From NCBI RefSeq assembly GCF_001375555.1, contig NZ_CTDZ01000009.1, positions 1,729,758 to 1,793,757 of the forward strand: a DNA stretch of 64,000 nt, read 5' to 3'. Position 1 is the first letter of the stretch; each line of letters starts with the position of its first letter. Origin of the DNA: Numidum massiliense. Lineage in GTDB: Bacteria > Bacillota > Bacilli > Thermoactinomycetales > Novibacillaceae. This document shows, one piece after another, positions 46,305 through 55,131 of the stretch. The translations under genes were made by a program, and so were the position numbers. The notes under the pieces are model-generated. The model saw only the letters and a list, made by a program, of their open reading frames with translations. It ran no database searches and was not told where the DNA came from.

Positions 46305-48113
46305 TCACTTGTTATCGTCCATCTTTAACACGGCCATAAACGCTTCTTGCGGCACTTCGACACTGCCGACGGACTTCATTCGCTTCTTACCTTCTTTTTG
46401 TTTCTCCAGCAGTTTCCGTTTGCGCGAAATATCGCCGCCGTAACATTTGGCGAGCACGTTTTTACGCAAGGCGCGAATCGTTTCCCGGGCAATAATCTTC
46501 TGCCCGATCGCCGCTTGCACCGGTATTTCGAACTGTTGCCGCGGAATTAGTTCCCGCAGCTTGTCGACGAGAGCGCGTCCACGGTAGTATGCCTTGTCGC
46601 TGTGGACGATCGACGACAGCGCGTCGACAACTTCCCCGTTCAACAAAATGTCCATCTTCACGAGCTTCGATGGCCGATTGCCGATCAGTTCATAATCGAA
46701 GGAGGCGTACCCTTTCGTACTCGACTTCAACTGGTCGAAAAAATCGAACACGATTTCCGAGAGCGGTAACTCGTAAACGATGTTCACGCGGGTTTCGTCC
46801 AAGTACTGCATGTCGACAAAGTTGCCGCGCTTTCCTTGTGCCAGCTCCATGACCGCACCGACGAAATCGCTTGGCACCATAATACTCGCCTTCACATATG
46901 GCTCCTCGACTTGTTCGATCTCCTGCGTCGGCGGCATGTGTGACGGGTTGTCAATCTGGATGACTTCTCCCGTCGTTTTCGTCACTTCGTACACGACACT
47001 CGGCGCCGTCGTAATGAGCGGAATATTGTATTCGCGTTCAAGGCGTTCTTGAATAATTTCCATGTGCAAGAGACCTAAAAAGCCGCAGCGAAACCCGAAC
47101 CCGAGTGCAGACGACGTCTCCGGCTCATAGCGGAGGGAGGCGTCGTTTAGCTCCAATTTTTCTAATGCTTCGCGCAAATCGTTGTAGTCGTTGCTGTCGA
47201 CGGGATACAGCCCGCAAAATACCATCGGGTTCATCCGTTGGTATCCGGGCAGCGGTTCGGCGGCGGGTCGCGCCGCATCGGTCATCGTGTCGCCGACGCG
47301 CGTATCGCCGACCGTTTTAATGCCCCCGATGACGAACCCGACGTCGCCGCTCGACAGTTCCTCCACCGCGACCGGGTGCGGGGTAAACATCCCGACTTCG
47401 TCGACAGTAAACTGTTTACCCGTCGCCATCATTTCGATGGTCATTCCCTTTTTTATCACACCGTCGACGACGCGAATATACGTAATGACGCCGCGGTAAG
47501 AATCGTACACCGAATCGAAAATGAGTGCCTTCAACGGCTCGTCCGCTGAACCTGCTGGCGGTGGAATTTTTTGTACAATCTGTTCTAAAATGTCTTCTGT
47601 CCCGATGCCAGTTTTGGCCGACGCGAGCACGGCGTCGCTGGCGTCGAGACCGATGACGTCCTCGATTTCTTGCCGCACGCGTTCTGGCTCCGCACTCGGC
47701 AAGTCGATTTTATTGATGACTGGAACAATTTCTAAATCCGAATCGATCGCCAAATAGACGTTGGCGAGCGTCTGCGCTTCAATGCCCTGCGCCGCGTCGA
47801 CGACGAGCAGCGCCCCTTCACAAGCGGCTAAGCTGCGCGACACTTCGTAACTGAAGTCGACGTGCCCCGGGGTGTCTATTAGATTGAGTTCGTACAGTTC
47901 CCCGTCTTGTGCCCGGTACTTTAGTCGTACCGTCTGCAGCTTAATCGTGATGCCCCTCTCCCGCTCCAAATCCATCGTATCGAGCACCTGCTCCGACATT
48001 TCCCGCTCAGTCAGTGCCCCCGTATGTTGCAACAACCGATCGGCAAGTGTCGATTTACCGTGATCGATATGTGCAATAATCGAAAAGTTTCGTATGTTGC
48101 TCTGTTTCTTCAT
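46305..48113 (-). CDS. lepA: Elongation factor 4 (LepA)
   Basis: Ribosome-bound translational GTPase related to EF-G but lacking domain IV, linked to ribosome assembly and back-translocation. G1 [16 protein letters not shown]3 DTPGHVDF, G4 NKIDLP are present, and the unique C-terminal domain ends [20 protein letters not shown]. 602 aa. GGAGGG upstream of the ATG. It has its own promoter 40-70 nt upstream. Confidence 0.98.
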   Translation of the reverse strand: MKKQSNIRNFSIIAHIDHGKSTLADRLLQHTGALTEREMSEQVLDTMDLERERGITIKLQTVRLKYRAQDGELYELNLIDTPGHVDFSYEVSRSLAACEGALLVVDAAQGIEAQTLANVYLAIDSDLEIVPVINKIDLPSAEPERVRQEIEDVIGLDASDAVLASAKTGIGTEDILEQIVQKIPPPAGSADEPLKALIFDSVYDSYRGVITYIRVVDGVIKKGMTIEMMATGKQFTVDEVGMFTPHPVAVEELSSGDVGFVIGGIKTVGDTRVGDTMTDAARPAAEPLPGYQRMNPMVFCGLYPVDSNDYNDLREALEKLELNDASLRYEPETSSALGFGFRCGFLGLLHMEIIQERLEREYNIPLITTAPSVVYEVTKTTGEVIQIDNPSHMPPTQEIEQVEEPYVKASIMVPSDFVGAVMELAQGKRGNFVDMQYLDETRVNIVYELPLSEIVFDFFDQLKSSTKGYASFDYELIGNRPSKLVKMDILLNGEVVDALSSIVHSDKAYYRGRALVDKLRELIPRQQFEIPVQAAIGQKIIARETIRALRKNVLAKCYGGDISRKRKLLEKQKEGKKRMKSVGSVEVPQEAFMAVLKMDDNK

Positions 48114-48151
48114 GTCGTCCCTCCAACTACCGATCCAACCATATGAAACGT

Positions 48152-48180
48152 ATTATATCAATAGTGGGGAACTGCTTCAA
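48152..48180 (-). promoter_or_regulatory. lepA promoter
   Basis: TTGAAG (48175-48180), 17 bp, TATAAT (48152-48157) on the minus strand, about 38 nt before the lepA start. Confidence 0.8.
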
Positions 48181-48237
48181 TCGGGCGGCTACCTTTTTGT
48201 ACCGCCTCTGTGGCCAACAACACAATATCCACAATAT

Positions 48238-48273
48238 AAAAAAAGCACATGCTTCACCCTACGGGCGACGTGC
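48238..48273 (-). terminator. Terminator upstream of lepA
   Basis: On the minus strand GCACGT-CGCCC pairs with GGGTG-A-AGCATGTGC through a bulged stem with a 3-nt loop, followed by seven T residues. It lies between yqxA and lepA and ends either the gpr-spoIIP-yqxA transcript or a short separate transcript. Confidence 0.75.
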
Positions 48274-48339
48274 GTATGCCAGTACTTTAACGACTGACGG
48301 CGCTTGCAGCATACCATCCTTCATCGTCATTTGCTTCAT
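48259..48339 (-). other. Possible short peptide or small RNA between yqxA and lepA
   Basis: The 320-bp gap between yqxA and lepA holds a TATAAT box at 48357-48362 (minus strand) with a poor -35 and, about 115 nt later, the terminator at 48238-48273. Between them an unsupported 26-codon frame (MKQMTMKDGMLQAPSVVKVL start) ends inside the terminator stem. There is no clear ribosome binding site. It may be a leader, a small RNA or nothing. Confidence 0.25.
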
Positions 48340-48434
48340 GCTTCGGCCATTGTGCGATTATAGCATTTGCTTCATTCCATCAATAGTAACTCATAAGTAA
48401 GTTATCGACTAGTAGGTAATTGGCGTGCATTTAG

Positions 48435-48893
48435 TTATAACAAGCTGTCGACCAATTCGACGAAACGATCCGCTGTTCGCCGCACACCCCATTCTAGCGC
48501 CGCGCCGATGTCATTTCCTAGTTGCGATAGCATATTGCCACTCGGTTCGCTATTTTTTGTGTTAGATGTGCGTTCGCGCGGCGCTTCCGTCCCATCCCCA
48601 GATAAGTCCTGTCCCTTGCCTTGCCTTTGGCTCCTAGAACGACCGCTTGATTCGTTTTGCTGGACGTTGTGACTTTTTAACGGCGCAGTGGTTGCTTCAA
48701 CGAGGTGAGGCGATTCCACCACCTCGACGATGCGCGGCGTCCCATCCTTTTTCGCGGCTAGCCCTGTTTCCCCGCCGTCCGCAATTCGCGCCGTTGTGGC
48801 CGATTGCATGTTTTGCTCTGTCCACTCGCTGCCGAGGTACGCGCCACACCCAAGTGCCGCGGTCAATAGTATTAACTGCACAAGTATACGCAT
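48435..48893 (-). CDS. yqxA: YqxA-like (DUF3679) small secreted or membrane protein
   Basis: 152 residues. An N-terminal hydrophobic segment (MRILVQLILLTAALGCGAYLG) acts as a signal anchor, and the C-terminal LSQLGNDIGAALEWGVRRTA matches the short family found between spoIIP and lepA in Bacillus. The middle is low-complexity and Ser/Gly-rich and longer than usual. The ATG at 48893 is chosen; GGGAGGGG lies upstream. The function is unknown; position suggests a sporulation role. Confidence 0.7.
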   Translation of the reverse strand: MRILVQLILLTAALGCGAYLGSEWTEQNMQSATTARIADGGETGLAAKKDGTPRIVEVVESPHLVEATTAPLKSHNVQQNESSGRSRSQRQGKGQDLSGDGTEAPRERTSNTKNSEPSGNMLSQLGNDIGAALEWGVRRTADRFVELVDSLL

Positions 48894-48927
48894 CGCACTT
48901 ACTCGCCCCCCCTCCCTAGATTGAAGC

Positions 48928-49054
48928 GTGCACACGGATGACTTTCATAGGGTGCACACGGGCTAGCCTCGCAGCGTGCACACAGGCTGCCTCGCCACGT
49001 GCACTCAGGTTACGTCACCACGTACACTCAGATTACGTCACCACGTGCACGCCG
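48928..49054. repeat. 23-24-bp tandem repeat between spoIIP and yqxA
   Basis: Six diverging units, each beginning GTGCACAC or GTGCACTC, start at 48928, 48952, 48976, 48999, 49022 and 49045. The last three are the most alike (GTGCACTCAGGTTACGTCACC type). They fill almost the whole interval. Confidence 0.92.
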
Positions 49055-49137
49055 CCTACCTTCTCAAAAACATTGCCCCTAGTGACTGCTTGTTCATCTC
49101 TAGGGCTGTTCCCGTGACCGCCCAATAATCGGAACCA

Positions 49138-50304
49138 CTACTTTTTCGCATCGACCGCAGCCGCGTCCCAATATATTTCTGCGAACGCCTCTGCTAAGGC
49201 GCGGGCAGAGCGGTTCAATTCTTCGAACGTGTTATCGACACCGCCCACCTCGATCAACACACCTCGCGGCGACAAGTTCTGGTTGTACACCCCGTCGACT
49301 CCTTCACCGCCCGACATGTATACGCCGCGGGAAAGGCCGGGGTACAGTTTCTGCAGCTGCTCGTGATATTTTTTTGCCAGCTTATAGTTTTCCTCGAACT
49401 TCGGATGATCGGTGCCGACGACGAACATCGTCCGCGCATATTTTTTACCTGCGATCGTCGCTAATGTCTTATCGCGGCGCTGCGAATCGCGGTGAATGTC
49501 GATAAAATACTGTAAATGTTTATCGTTTTTCATCGCTGTTTGGACTGTTTTTCCCGATTCGGTGTAATAAAGCGGTGCATCGACGTAGTCGTAACTTTTC
49601 GTCGAAACTTTTGTCCCGATCCCGAGCTTTTCCAGTTCTTTGGCAAATTGTTGTCCAACTTTCGTAATGTTTTTCTCTGGGTGAAAAGAAAGGTCGGGGT
49701 TCTTCGTTTTTAAATACGGCAAAAACGACTCGTACCAATGCGTGTGATAGATAAATACCCTTTTTTTACCGCCCGTCGTCTGTTTCGGTGCGGTTTTCTT
49801 TTTATCGTCGTCGTGTTCTTTGTCGGGCTTGTCCTGATCTGTGACGTCTTCTTTTAAAGCAGGCGGTTTCATCCCCGGCGCCGGTGGCGGCGACTCAATC
49901 GGTGCATCCGTATAGTCGATCCCGTCCCCTTTGATCATAAATTCCCCGTCAAACACAGCAAAACCGGGCAGCTCGCGCCCGAGGAAACTGCGCGGATCTT
50001 CCGGGTTGACACTCGTCAACATTTGCAAAAACACGCTCGACACGGATAGTTTTTCCGCGTCGGGAACGCTTGTCGACAACAGCGGAACTTCTTGGCCCAT
50101 CACACTGATTAATGTATTTGCAGAAAAACTCGATGTCCACTTGCCGAGTTTCGACGTCGGGTTAATGCGCTTATCCGCTTGAAACATCGTAATGATCCCG
50201 AGAAACACAAATACGAACGCCGTCCCGATACAAAGCATGACAAACGTGCGGCGCATCGCCGGGCCAGTAGCATTTATAGTGATTGATCGAAACGTTGGGC
50301 GCAT
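49138..50304 (-). CDS. spoIIP: Stage II sporulation protein P
   Basis: Membrane-anchored amidase/endopeptidase that, with SpoIID and SpoIIM, drives septal peptidoglycan thinning during engulfment. One N-terminal helix (FVMLCIGTAFVFVFLGIIT), a Pro/Asp/Lys-rich linker (about residues 130-175), and a zinc amidase domain with VFIYHTHWYESF, YFIDIHRDS and SPRGVLIEVGGVDNT carrying the ligand His and the catalytic Glu. 388 aa. GGGAGAG upstream of the ATG. In B. subtilis it is sigma-E dependent. Confidence 0.96.
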   Translation of the reverse strand: MRPTFRSITINATGPAMRRTFVMLCIGTAFVFVFLGIITMFQADKRINPTSKLGKWTSSFSANTLISVMGQEVPLLSTSVPDAEKLSVSSVFLQMLTSVNPEDPRSFLGRELPGFAVFDGEFMIKGDGIDYTDAPIESPPPAPGMKPPALKEDVTDQDKPDKEHDDDKKKTAPKQTTGGKKRVFIYHTHWYESFLPYLKTKNPDLSFHPEKNITKVGQQFAKELEKLGIGTKVSTKSYDYVDAPLYYTESGKTVQTAMKNDKHLQYFIDIHRDSQRRDKTLATIAGKKYARTMFVVGTDHPKFEENYKLAKKYHEQLQKLYPGLSRGVYMSGGEGVDGVYNQNLSPRGVLIEVGGVDNTFEELNRSARALAEAFAEIYWDAAAVDAKK

Positions 50305-50432
50305 GGCGGTTCTCTCCCTTAATAAGCTTGTCTACATATGCCATATGTATGAACTTGTCCAAGGGAGTAGAACCGTTGCCCACGATTTGCCAAGTCGGCG
50401 TTCGGTCGTGTTCTGTCACGTTCCGATCGCGC

Positions 50433-50470
50433 CATGTGGGGGCGCCTCATGTGGGGGCGCCTCATGCGGG
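50433..50470. repeat. 15-bp tandem repeat between gpr and spoIIP
   Basis: CATGTGGGGGCGCCT occurs twice exactly (50433, 50448), followed by a partial third copy CATGCGGG. It lies in the 211-bp gpr-spoIIP spacer, where no gene was seen. Confidence 0.92.
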
Positions 50471-50515
50471 TGGCTGCCCCAGCCCACGTCTCGCGATCGC
50501 AAACCGGAGTGTCAA

Positions 50516-51652
50516 CTAATGCGTGTACGCGGCCACGTTTTCCGCCTTCACCGCCTGGTGTAGGGCACAATTGAGTCCGGTCGCGAGCACGTTACTGATG
50601 TCCTCGATAAATGCGTCGACTTCTTTCGGCGTCACGATGAGATTTTGTCCGAGCGGGCGAAGTACTTCGCTAATGAGTTGCCGTTTCTCGTCTGGGCTGA
50701 GCGTGCCGACCATGCCCATCATTTTACTGCGCGTCTCCGGCGGCACTTCCTGCGCCTCGAGTTGCGCAACCGTCGGCCGATTGTACGGATCGAGTGGGTT
50801 GGCCGGCTTCGTCTGCGTCATTTCCCGGTTAACGTTAGCAAGGACATAATCAATCGTGTCGTGCGCGATCGTTGCCGCGTCGACGACCGTCGGAACGCCG
50901 ATCGCGAGGACAGGCACACCGAGCGTTTCTCGCGTGAGCGCCTTGCGTTTATTGCCGATCCCCGAGCCCGGGTTAATCCCGGTGTCAGCCACTTGAATCG
51001 TCGTGTTCACCCGTCTAAGCGCCCGTGAAGCGAGCGAGTCGAGCGCAACGACGACGTCCGGCTTCGTGCGTTCCACGAGTCCGAACACGATCTCACTCGT
51101 TTCGATCCCTGTCGTCCCGAGCACCCCCGGCGCGAGCGCACTGACCGGACGGTAACCGTCCTCGACTCGCTCTGGCATGAGCTCGAACAAGTGCCGCGTC
51201 ACGAGGATGTTATTGATGACGGACGGACCGAGTGCGTCGGCGGTGACGCGGCGGTTGCCGAGCCCGATCACGAGCACTTTCGCATTGACGTCAATCCCCG
51301 CTTGCGCCAAAAACTGCTCAAACTCATCGGCGAATTTTAATGCGACACGGTGTTGTAACTCAGAGTCTTTATTGCGTAATCCAGGCACTTCGAGCGTTAA
51401 ATATTTCCCCGGCAGTTTACCGAGTGCTTGCCCGCCGCGCTCATTGTCAATCGTAATCCAACTGACGTGAATGCCGTCTTCTTCGTACGCTTCACTCGTC
51501 ACTCCCGGTATTTCACCGTCACGCCGTGCCGCACCGTCGCTCTCATCGGTACTGTCCCTCCCGTAACCGTACGTTGTGCGTGCCATTTCGTGTGCTTCCA
51601 GTGCAAGGTCAGTTCTAACATCGAAGGAACTAAGGTCGATTCGTTGATCCAT
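50516..51652 (-). CDS. gpr: GPR endopeptidase
   Basis: Aspartic-type protease, made as a zymogen, that degrades small acid-soluble proteins on germination. The N-terminal IDLSSFDVRTDLALEA carries the autoprocessing region, and the core has VLVIGLGNRRVTADALGP, VSALAPGVLGTTGIETSEI, DVVVALDSLASR and NPGSGIGNKRKALTRETLG. 378 aa from the ATG at 51652, which has AGGAG 7 nt upstream. A matching substrate with the site EIASEF is at 25889-26077. Followed by spoIIP. Confidence 0.97.
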   Translation of the reverse strand: MDQRIDLSSFDVRTDLALEAHEMARTTYGYGRDSTDESDGAARRDGEIPGVTSEAYEEDGIHVSWITIDNERGGQALGKLPGKYLTLEVPGLRNKDSELQHRVALKFADEFEQFLAQAGIDVNAKVLVIGLGNRRVTADALGPSVINNILVTRHLFELMPERVEDGYRPVSALAPGVLGTTGIETSEIVFGLVERTKPDVVVALDSLASRALRRVNTTIQVADTGINPGSGIGNKRKALTRETLGVPVLAIGVPTVVDAATIAHDTIDYVLANVNREMTQTKPANPLDPYNRPTVAQLEAQEVPPETRSKMMGMVGTLSPDEKRQLISEVLRPLGQNLIVTPKEVDAFIEDISNVLATGLNCALHQAVKAENVAAYTH

Positions 51653-51684
51653 CTCGTTTCTCCTTTTCATTTTTACGCGTTAGT

Positions 51685-51782
51685 ACGACTGTCTTATTTC
51701 CGTTATCGCTAACATCATCTGGTTACGACTGCCATATTTCCGTTATTGCTAACATCATCCCGTTGCTACTGCCATATTTCTA
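51685..51782. repeat. 40-bp tandem repeat upstream of gpr
   Basis: Two close copies of a 40-bp unit (51685-51724 and 51725-51764; ACGACTGTCTTATTTCCGTT and GCTAACATCATC blocks) and a partial third begin about 30 nt upstream of the gpr start. More diverged CTGCCATATTTC- and CTGTCTTACGCC-like fragments continue to about 51920. The 396-bp gpr-rpsT gap holds only these repeats and the rpsT promoter. Confidence 0.88.
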
Positions 51783-51971
51783 TTTTTACTGTCTTACGCC
51801 TATTAACAAACTCATGACCACCGGTATTACTGCATGTTTTCTGATATTGCTGCCTTGCGCCTGTCCTGACTGTCCTAGTTCCCATCTTGGTATCGCACGT
51901 TGATTACCGTTGTCTTACTCCCATTTTTGCCATAACGAGGCGAATTTTATGCAAGATCACCGCCCATACGC

Positions 51972-52000
51972 TTGCAAATGAAGAATACGCGTGATAGACT
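51972..52000 (+). promoter_or_regulatory. rpsT promoter
   Basis: TTGCAA (51972-51977), 17 bp, TAGACT (51995-52000), about 35 nt before the rpsT ribosome binding site. Confidence 0.75.
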
Positions 52001-52048
52001 TATCATGTTGTTTTACTGACACGCACTTATTAGTCGGAGGTGAATGGT

Positions 52049-52312
52049 ATGCCTAACATTAAATCAGCGATCAAACGAGTAAAAACGAACGAAAAAATTC
52101 GTGCGCTTCAAACGTCGCAAAAATCTGCGCTGCGCTCCTCGATTAAATCGTTTCAACAAACGTTAGAAAACGGCAGTGCCGAAGAAGCAAAAGCTGCACT
52201 CGTAAAAACACAAAAGCAGTTAAATCAAGCTGCTGCTAAAGGTTTAATCCATAAAAATGCTGCTGCGCGCAAGTTGTCGCGTCTGGCGAAACAACTGAAC
52301 AACGCCCAGTAG
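52049..52312 (+). CDS. rpsT: 30S ribosomal protein S20
   Basis: 87-residue helical ribosomal protein binding the 5' domain of 16S rRNA. MPNIKSAIKRVKTNEKIRAL at the start and the GLIHKNAAARKLSRLAKQLN end are diagnostic. The ATG at 52049 has GGAGGTGAATGG upstream. It is convergent with trpS; a bidirectional terminator separates them. Confidence 0.98.
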   Translation: MPNIKSAIKRVKTNEKIRALQTSQKSALRSSIKSFQQTLENGSAEEAKAALVKTQKQLNQAAAKGLIHKNAAARKLSRLAKQLNNAQ

Positions 52313-52322
52313 TTAAAAAAAA

Positions 52323-52348
52323 CGACCCACCGCGCGGGTCGCTTTTTT
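52323..52348. terminator. Terminator between rpsT and trpS
   Basis: CGACCC, 7-nt loop, GGGTCG followed by CTTTTTT on the plus strand, and preceded by a run of seven A residues that becomes a T tract on the minus strand. It can stop both rpsT and trpS transcripts. Confidence 0.9.
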
Positions 52349-52444
52349 ATTTGCCGTACATATATACGGTCAATTGGCCGACTAGTATCTTCAGGACGCG
52401 TCTAGTACGCGTCGTCCATCAATCCATTAACGCTTGCTTCTCTG

Positions 52445-53461
<1,017 letters not shown>

Positions 53462-53477
53462 TCACATTTGATAAAAA

Positions 53478-53909
53478 ATAAAAAAACTCCCCATCCCGAA
53501 AGGGACGAGAAGTTTGTCTCGCGGTACCACCCTCGTTCGTTTTTCCGGACGTTGCGCCGCATACTCCCTCGCGAAAAATACTAGACACCCCGCGGCTACC
53601 TCAAATCCGCCCAAGGGGCATACCCGCCCGAAAAAACGCACTTCAGGACATAACGGTTTCACCGGTCCACGACTGCTTAAACAGTGAGCTGGCGGTTAAC
53701 ATTGACGATTACAGCGATCACGCCGCCCTCACCAACGATTCACGCAACTTGCCACCTGCCGCTCATTGGCGCGGCGCAGTCGTCGACAGCTCCCGAATTC
53801 CAATTCCCGTCAGTGTCGCGCTAGCTTTCCACCGGCTGCTAGCTCTCTGAAGCCGACTCGTCTGAGCGGTACTAAGATCCGTTCACCACTTTTTAGCATA
53901 TGGAGATTT
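53478..53909 (-). promoter_or_regulatory. Tryptophan T-box leader with terminator
   Basis: The T-box GGTGGTACCGCG lies at 53520-53531. It is followed by a 13-bp stem with G-U pairs (53485-53497 with 53502-53514) and a T-rich tail. Upstream is a stem I with GAGAGCTAGCAGCCGGTGGAAAGC (about 53824-53847, cited only as key residues). A UGG tryptophan specifier candidate is at 53800-53802 in GAATTGGAATTC. At about 430 nt it is a long T-box with a large stem II/III region. The ends are inferred from the promoter and terminator. Confidence 0.9.
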
Positions 53910-53915
53910 TGCTCT

Positions 53916-53944
53916 AGTGTACTTTGTTCACATGTGGATGTCAA
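53916..53944 (-). promoter_or_regulatory. trpS promoter overlapping the holA stop codon
   Basis: TTGACA (53939-53944), 17 bp, TACACT (53916-53921) on the minus strand. The TGA of TTGACA is the holA stop codon. Confidence 0.88.
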
Positions 53945-54972
53945 CTGGCGCGCGTAAAGTTGTTGAAACTGAGTAAGTACCATTCGACAGCGAGGGTCTT
54001 TTCTTTTTGCCCCGACTTAATCGCGTAATCTGTCCGACTCGCCTCTAGCAACAACTGTTCGAGTGCACGATCAGAAAAGCGCCCCGCTTGTGCCGCAGCG
54101 ATCTTTACTGGGTACGGATGCACGCCTAACACTTTAGCGATTTGCGGCTGTGCGTAGCCTTGGGCACTCAGTGTCTTCACCTGCATCATCATCCGCAACT
54201 GCCGCGCAATGAGAGATAATATTTTTAACGGTTCCTCCCGTTTTTTTAACAGGTCATAAAAAATGCTGAGGGCGCCGTCCACCGCTTTTTTACCTAAGCA
54301 ATCGATCAGTTTGAACACATCTTCTTCCAACGTACGCGGCACCATCGTCTCTACGAGCTCGGGAGTTACAGTCCCCCCTGCGCCAGCGTGCGTCGCCAGC
54401 TTCACGCACTCTTGGTGTAGCGTCCCCAACTCAGTGCCGATGCGCTGCACGAGCTGTTCTGCCGCGCGGGGGTCAATTTTTGCCTTGTGCTGGGCGATCT
54501 CTGCTTGTACCCACTTGACGAGCTCTCGCGGCCGCAAAGGCGCAAACGGGACGACTGTCCCCTTCTTTTTCAGCTGTTTCACAAGCTTTTTACGCTCGTC
54601 GAGCTTGGCGTGAGCCACAGTGAGTACGACGACCGCACTACCCAGAGGTTGTTCCGCATACGTAGCGAGGGCATCGATTGCGTGCTTGACGTCGCTTTTG
54701 CCGCGCACGCCGGTGAGAAACCACGCATTGCGCCCGACGACAAGGCGCTTATCTCCCATAAACGGCAGCGTTTCTGCCTCTTGTACGAGCCGTTCGACCG
54801 GTTCCTGCTCCAAATCGTACGCCGCGTAATTAAAGTCGTCCATCCCATCGCTTAATACGTATGCTTGAAGCTGTTTGATCAGCTCTTCCTGTAAGTACGT
54901 CTCTGTGCCGTAAAAAACGTACAGCGGCGAAAACTTTCGCTGCCTAATTTGTTTCACGATCTTGTCATACAT
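53941..54972 (-). CDS. holA: DNA polymerase III subunit delta
   Basis: Clamp-loader subunit that opens the sliding clamp. AAA+-like fold with SPLYVFYGTETYLQEELIKQ near the N-terminus, TLPFMGDKRLVVGRN and a C-terminal collar domain (ILSLIARQLRMMMQVK and HPYPVKIAAAQAGRFS). 343 aa from the ATG at 54972. The ribosome binding site is weak (GGATGTGG). It follows comEC, as in Bacilli (YqeN). Its stop codon lies inside the trpS -35 box. Confidence 0.93.
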   Translation of the reverse strand: MYDKIVKQIRQRKFSPLYVFYGTETYLQEELIKQLQAYVLSDGMDDFNYAAYDLEQEPVERLVQEAETLPFMGDKRLVVGRNAWFLTGVRGKSDVKHAIDALATYAEQPLGSAVVVLTVAHAKLDERKKLVKQLKKKGTVVPFAPLRPRELVKWVQAEIAQHKAKIDPRAAEQLVQRIGTELGTLHQECVKLATHAGAGGTVTPELVETMVPRTLEEDVFKLIDCLGKKAVDGALSIFYDLLKKREEPLKILSLIARQLRMMMQVKTLSAQGYAQPQIAKVLGVHPYPVKIAAAQAGRFSDRALEQLLLEASRTDYAIKSGQKEKTLAVEWYLLSFNNFTRAS

Positions 54973-55131
54973 CGCTTGCACCACATCCGATCCACACAAT
55001 CTTTCTTCGCTTGTCCTTTTTATCGCGCAAACTGCAATGAATAAAAACGTTCAACGTTGCGAATTGGGGTCGATCCTCTTTAATATTCATACACACGGTG
55101 ACTAGTTACTATTCAGTTTACCATGTACGCG

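Noticed and set aside
48928-49054. Repeat array considered as CRISPR
   Set aside because: Units are contiguous without spacers, degenerate, and no cas genes are in the window. The same holds for the other arrays.
53462-53662. 66-residue frame upstream of trpS
   Set aside because: It covers the T-box and terminator of the trpS leader and is a product of that RNA sequence.
54965-55090. 41-residue frame (MNIKEDRPQF start) between comEC and holA
   Set aside because: This is where yqzM lies in B. subtilis, but the text does not resemble YqzM and no ribosome binding site precedes it.
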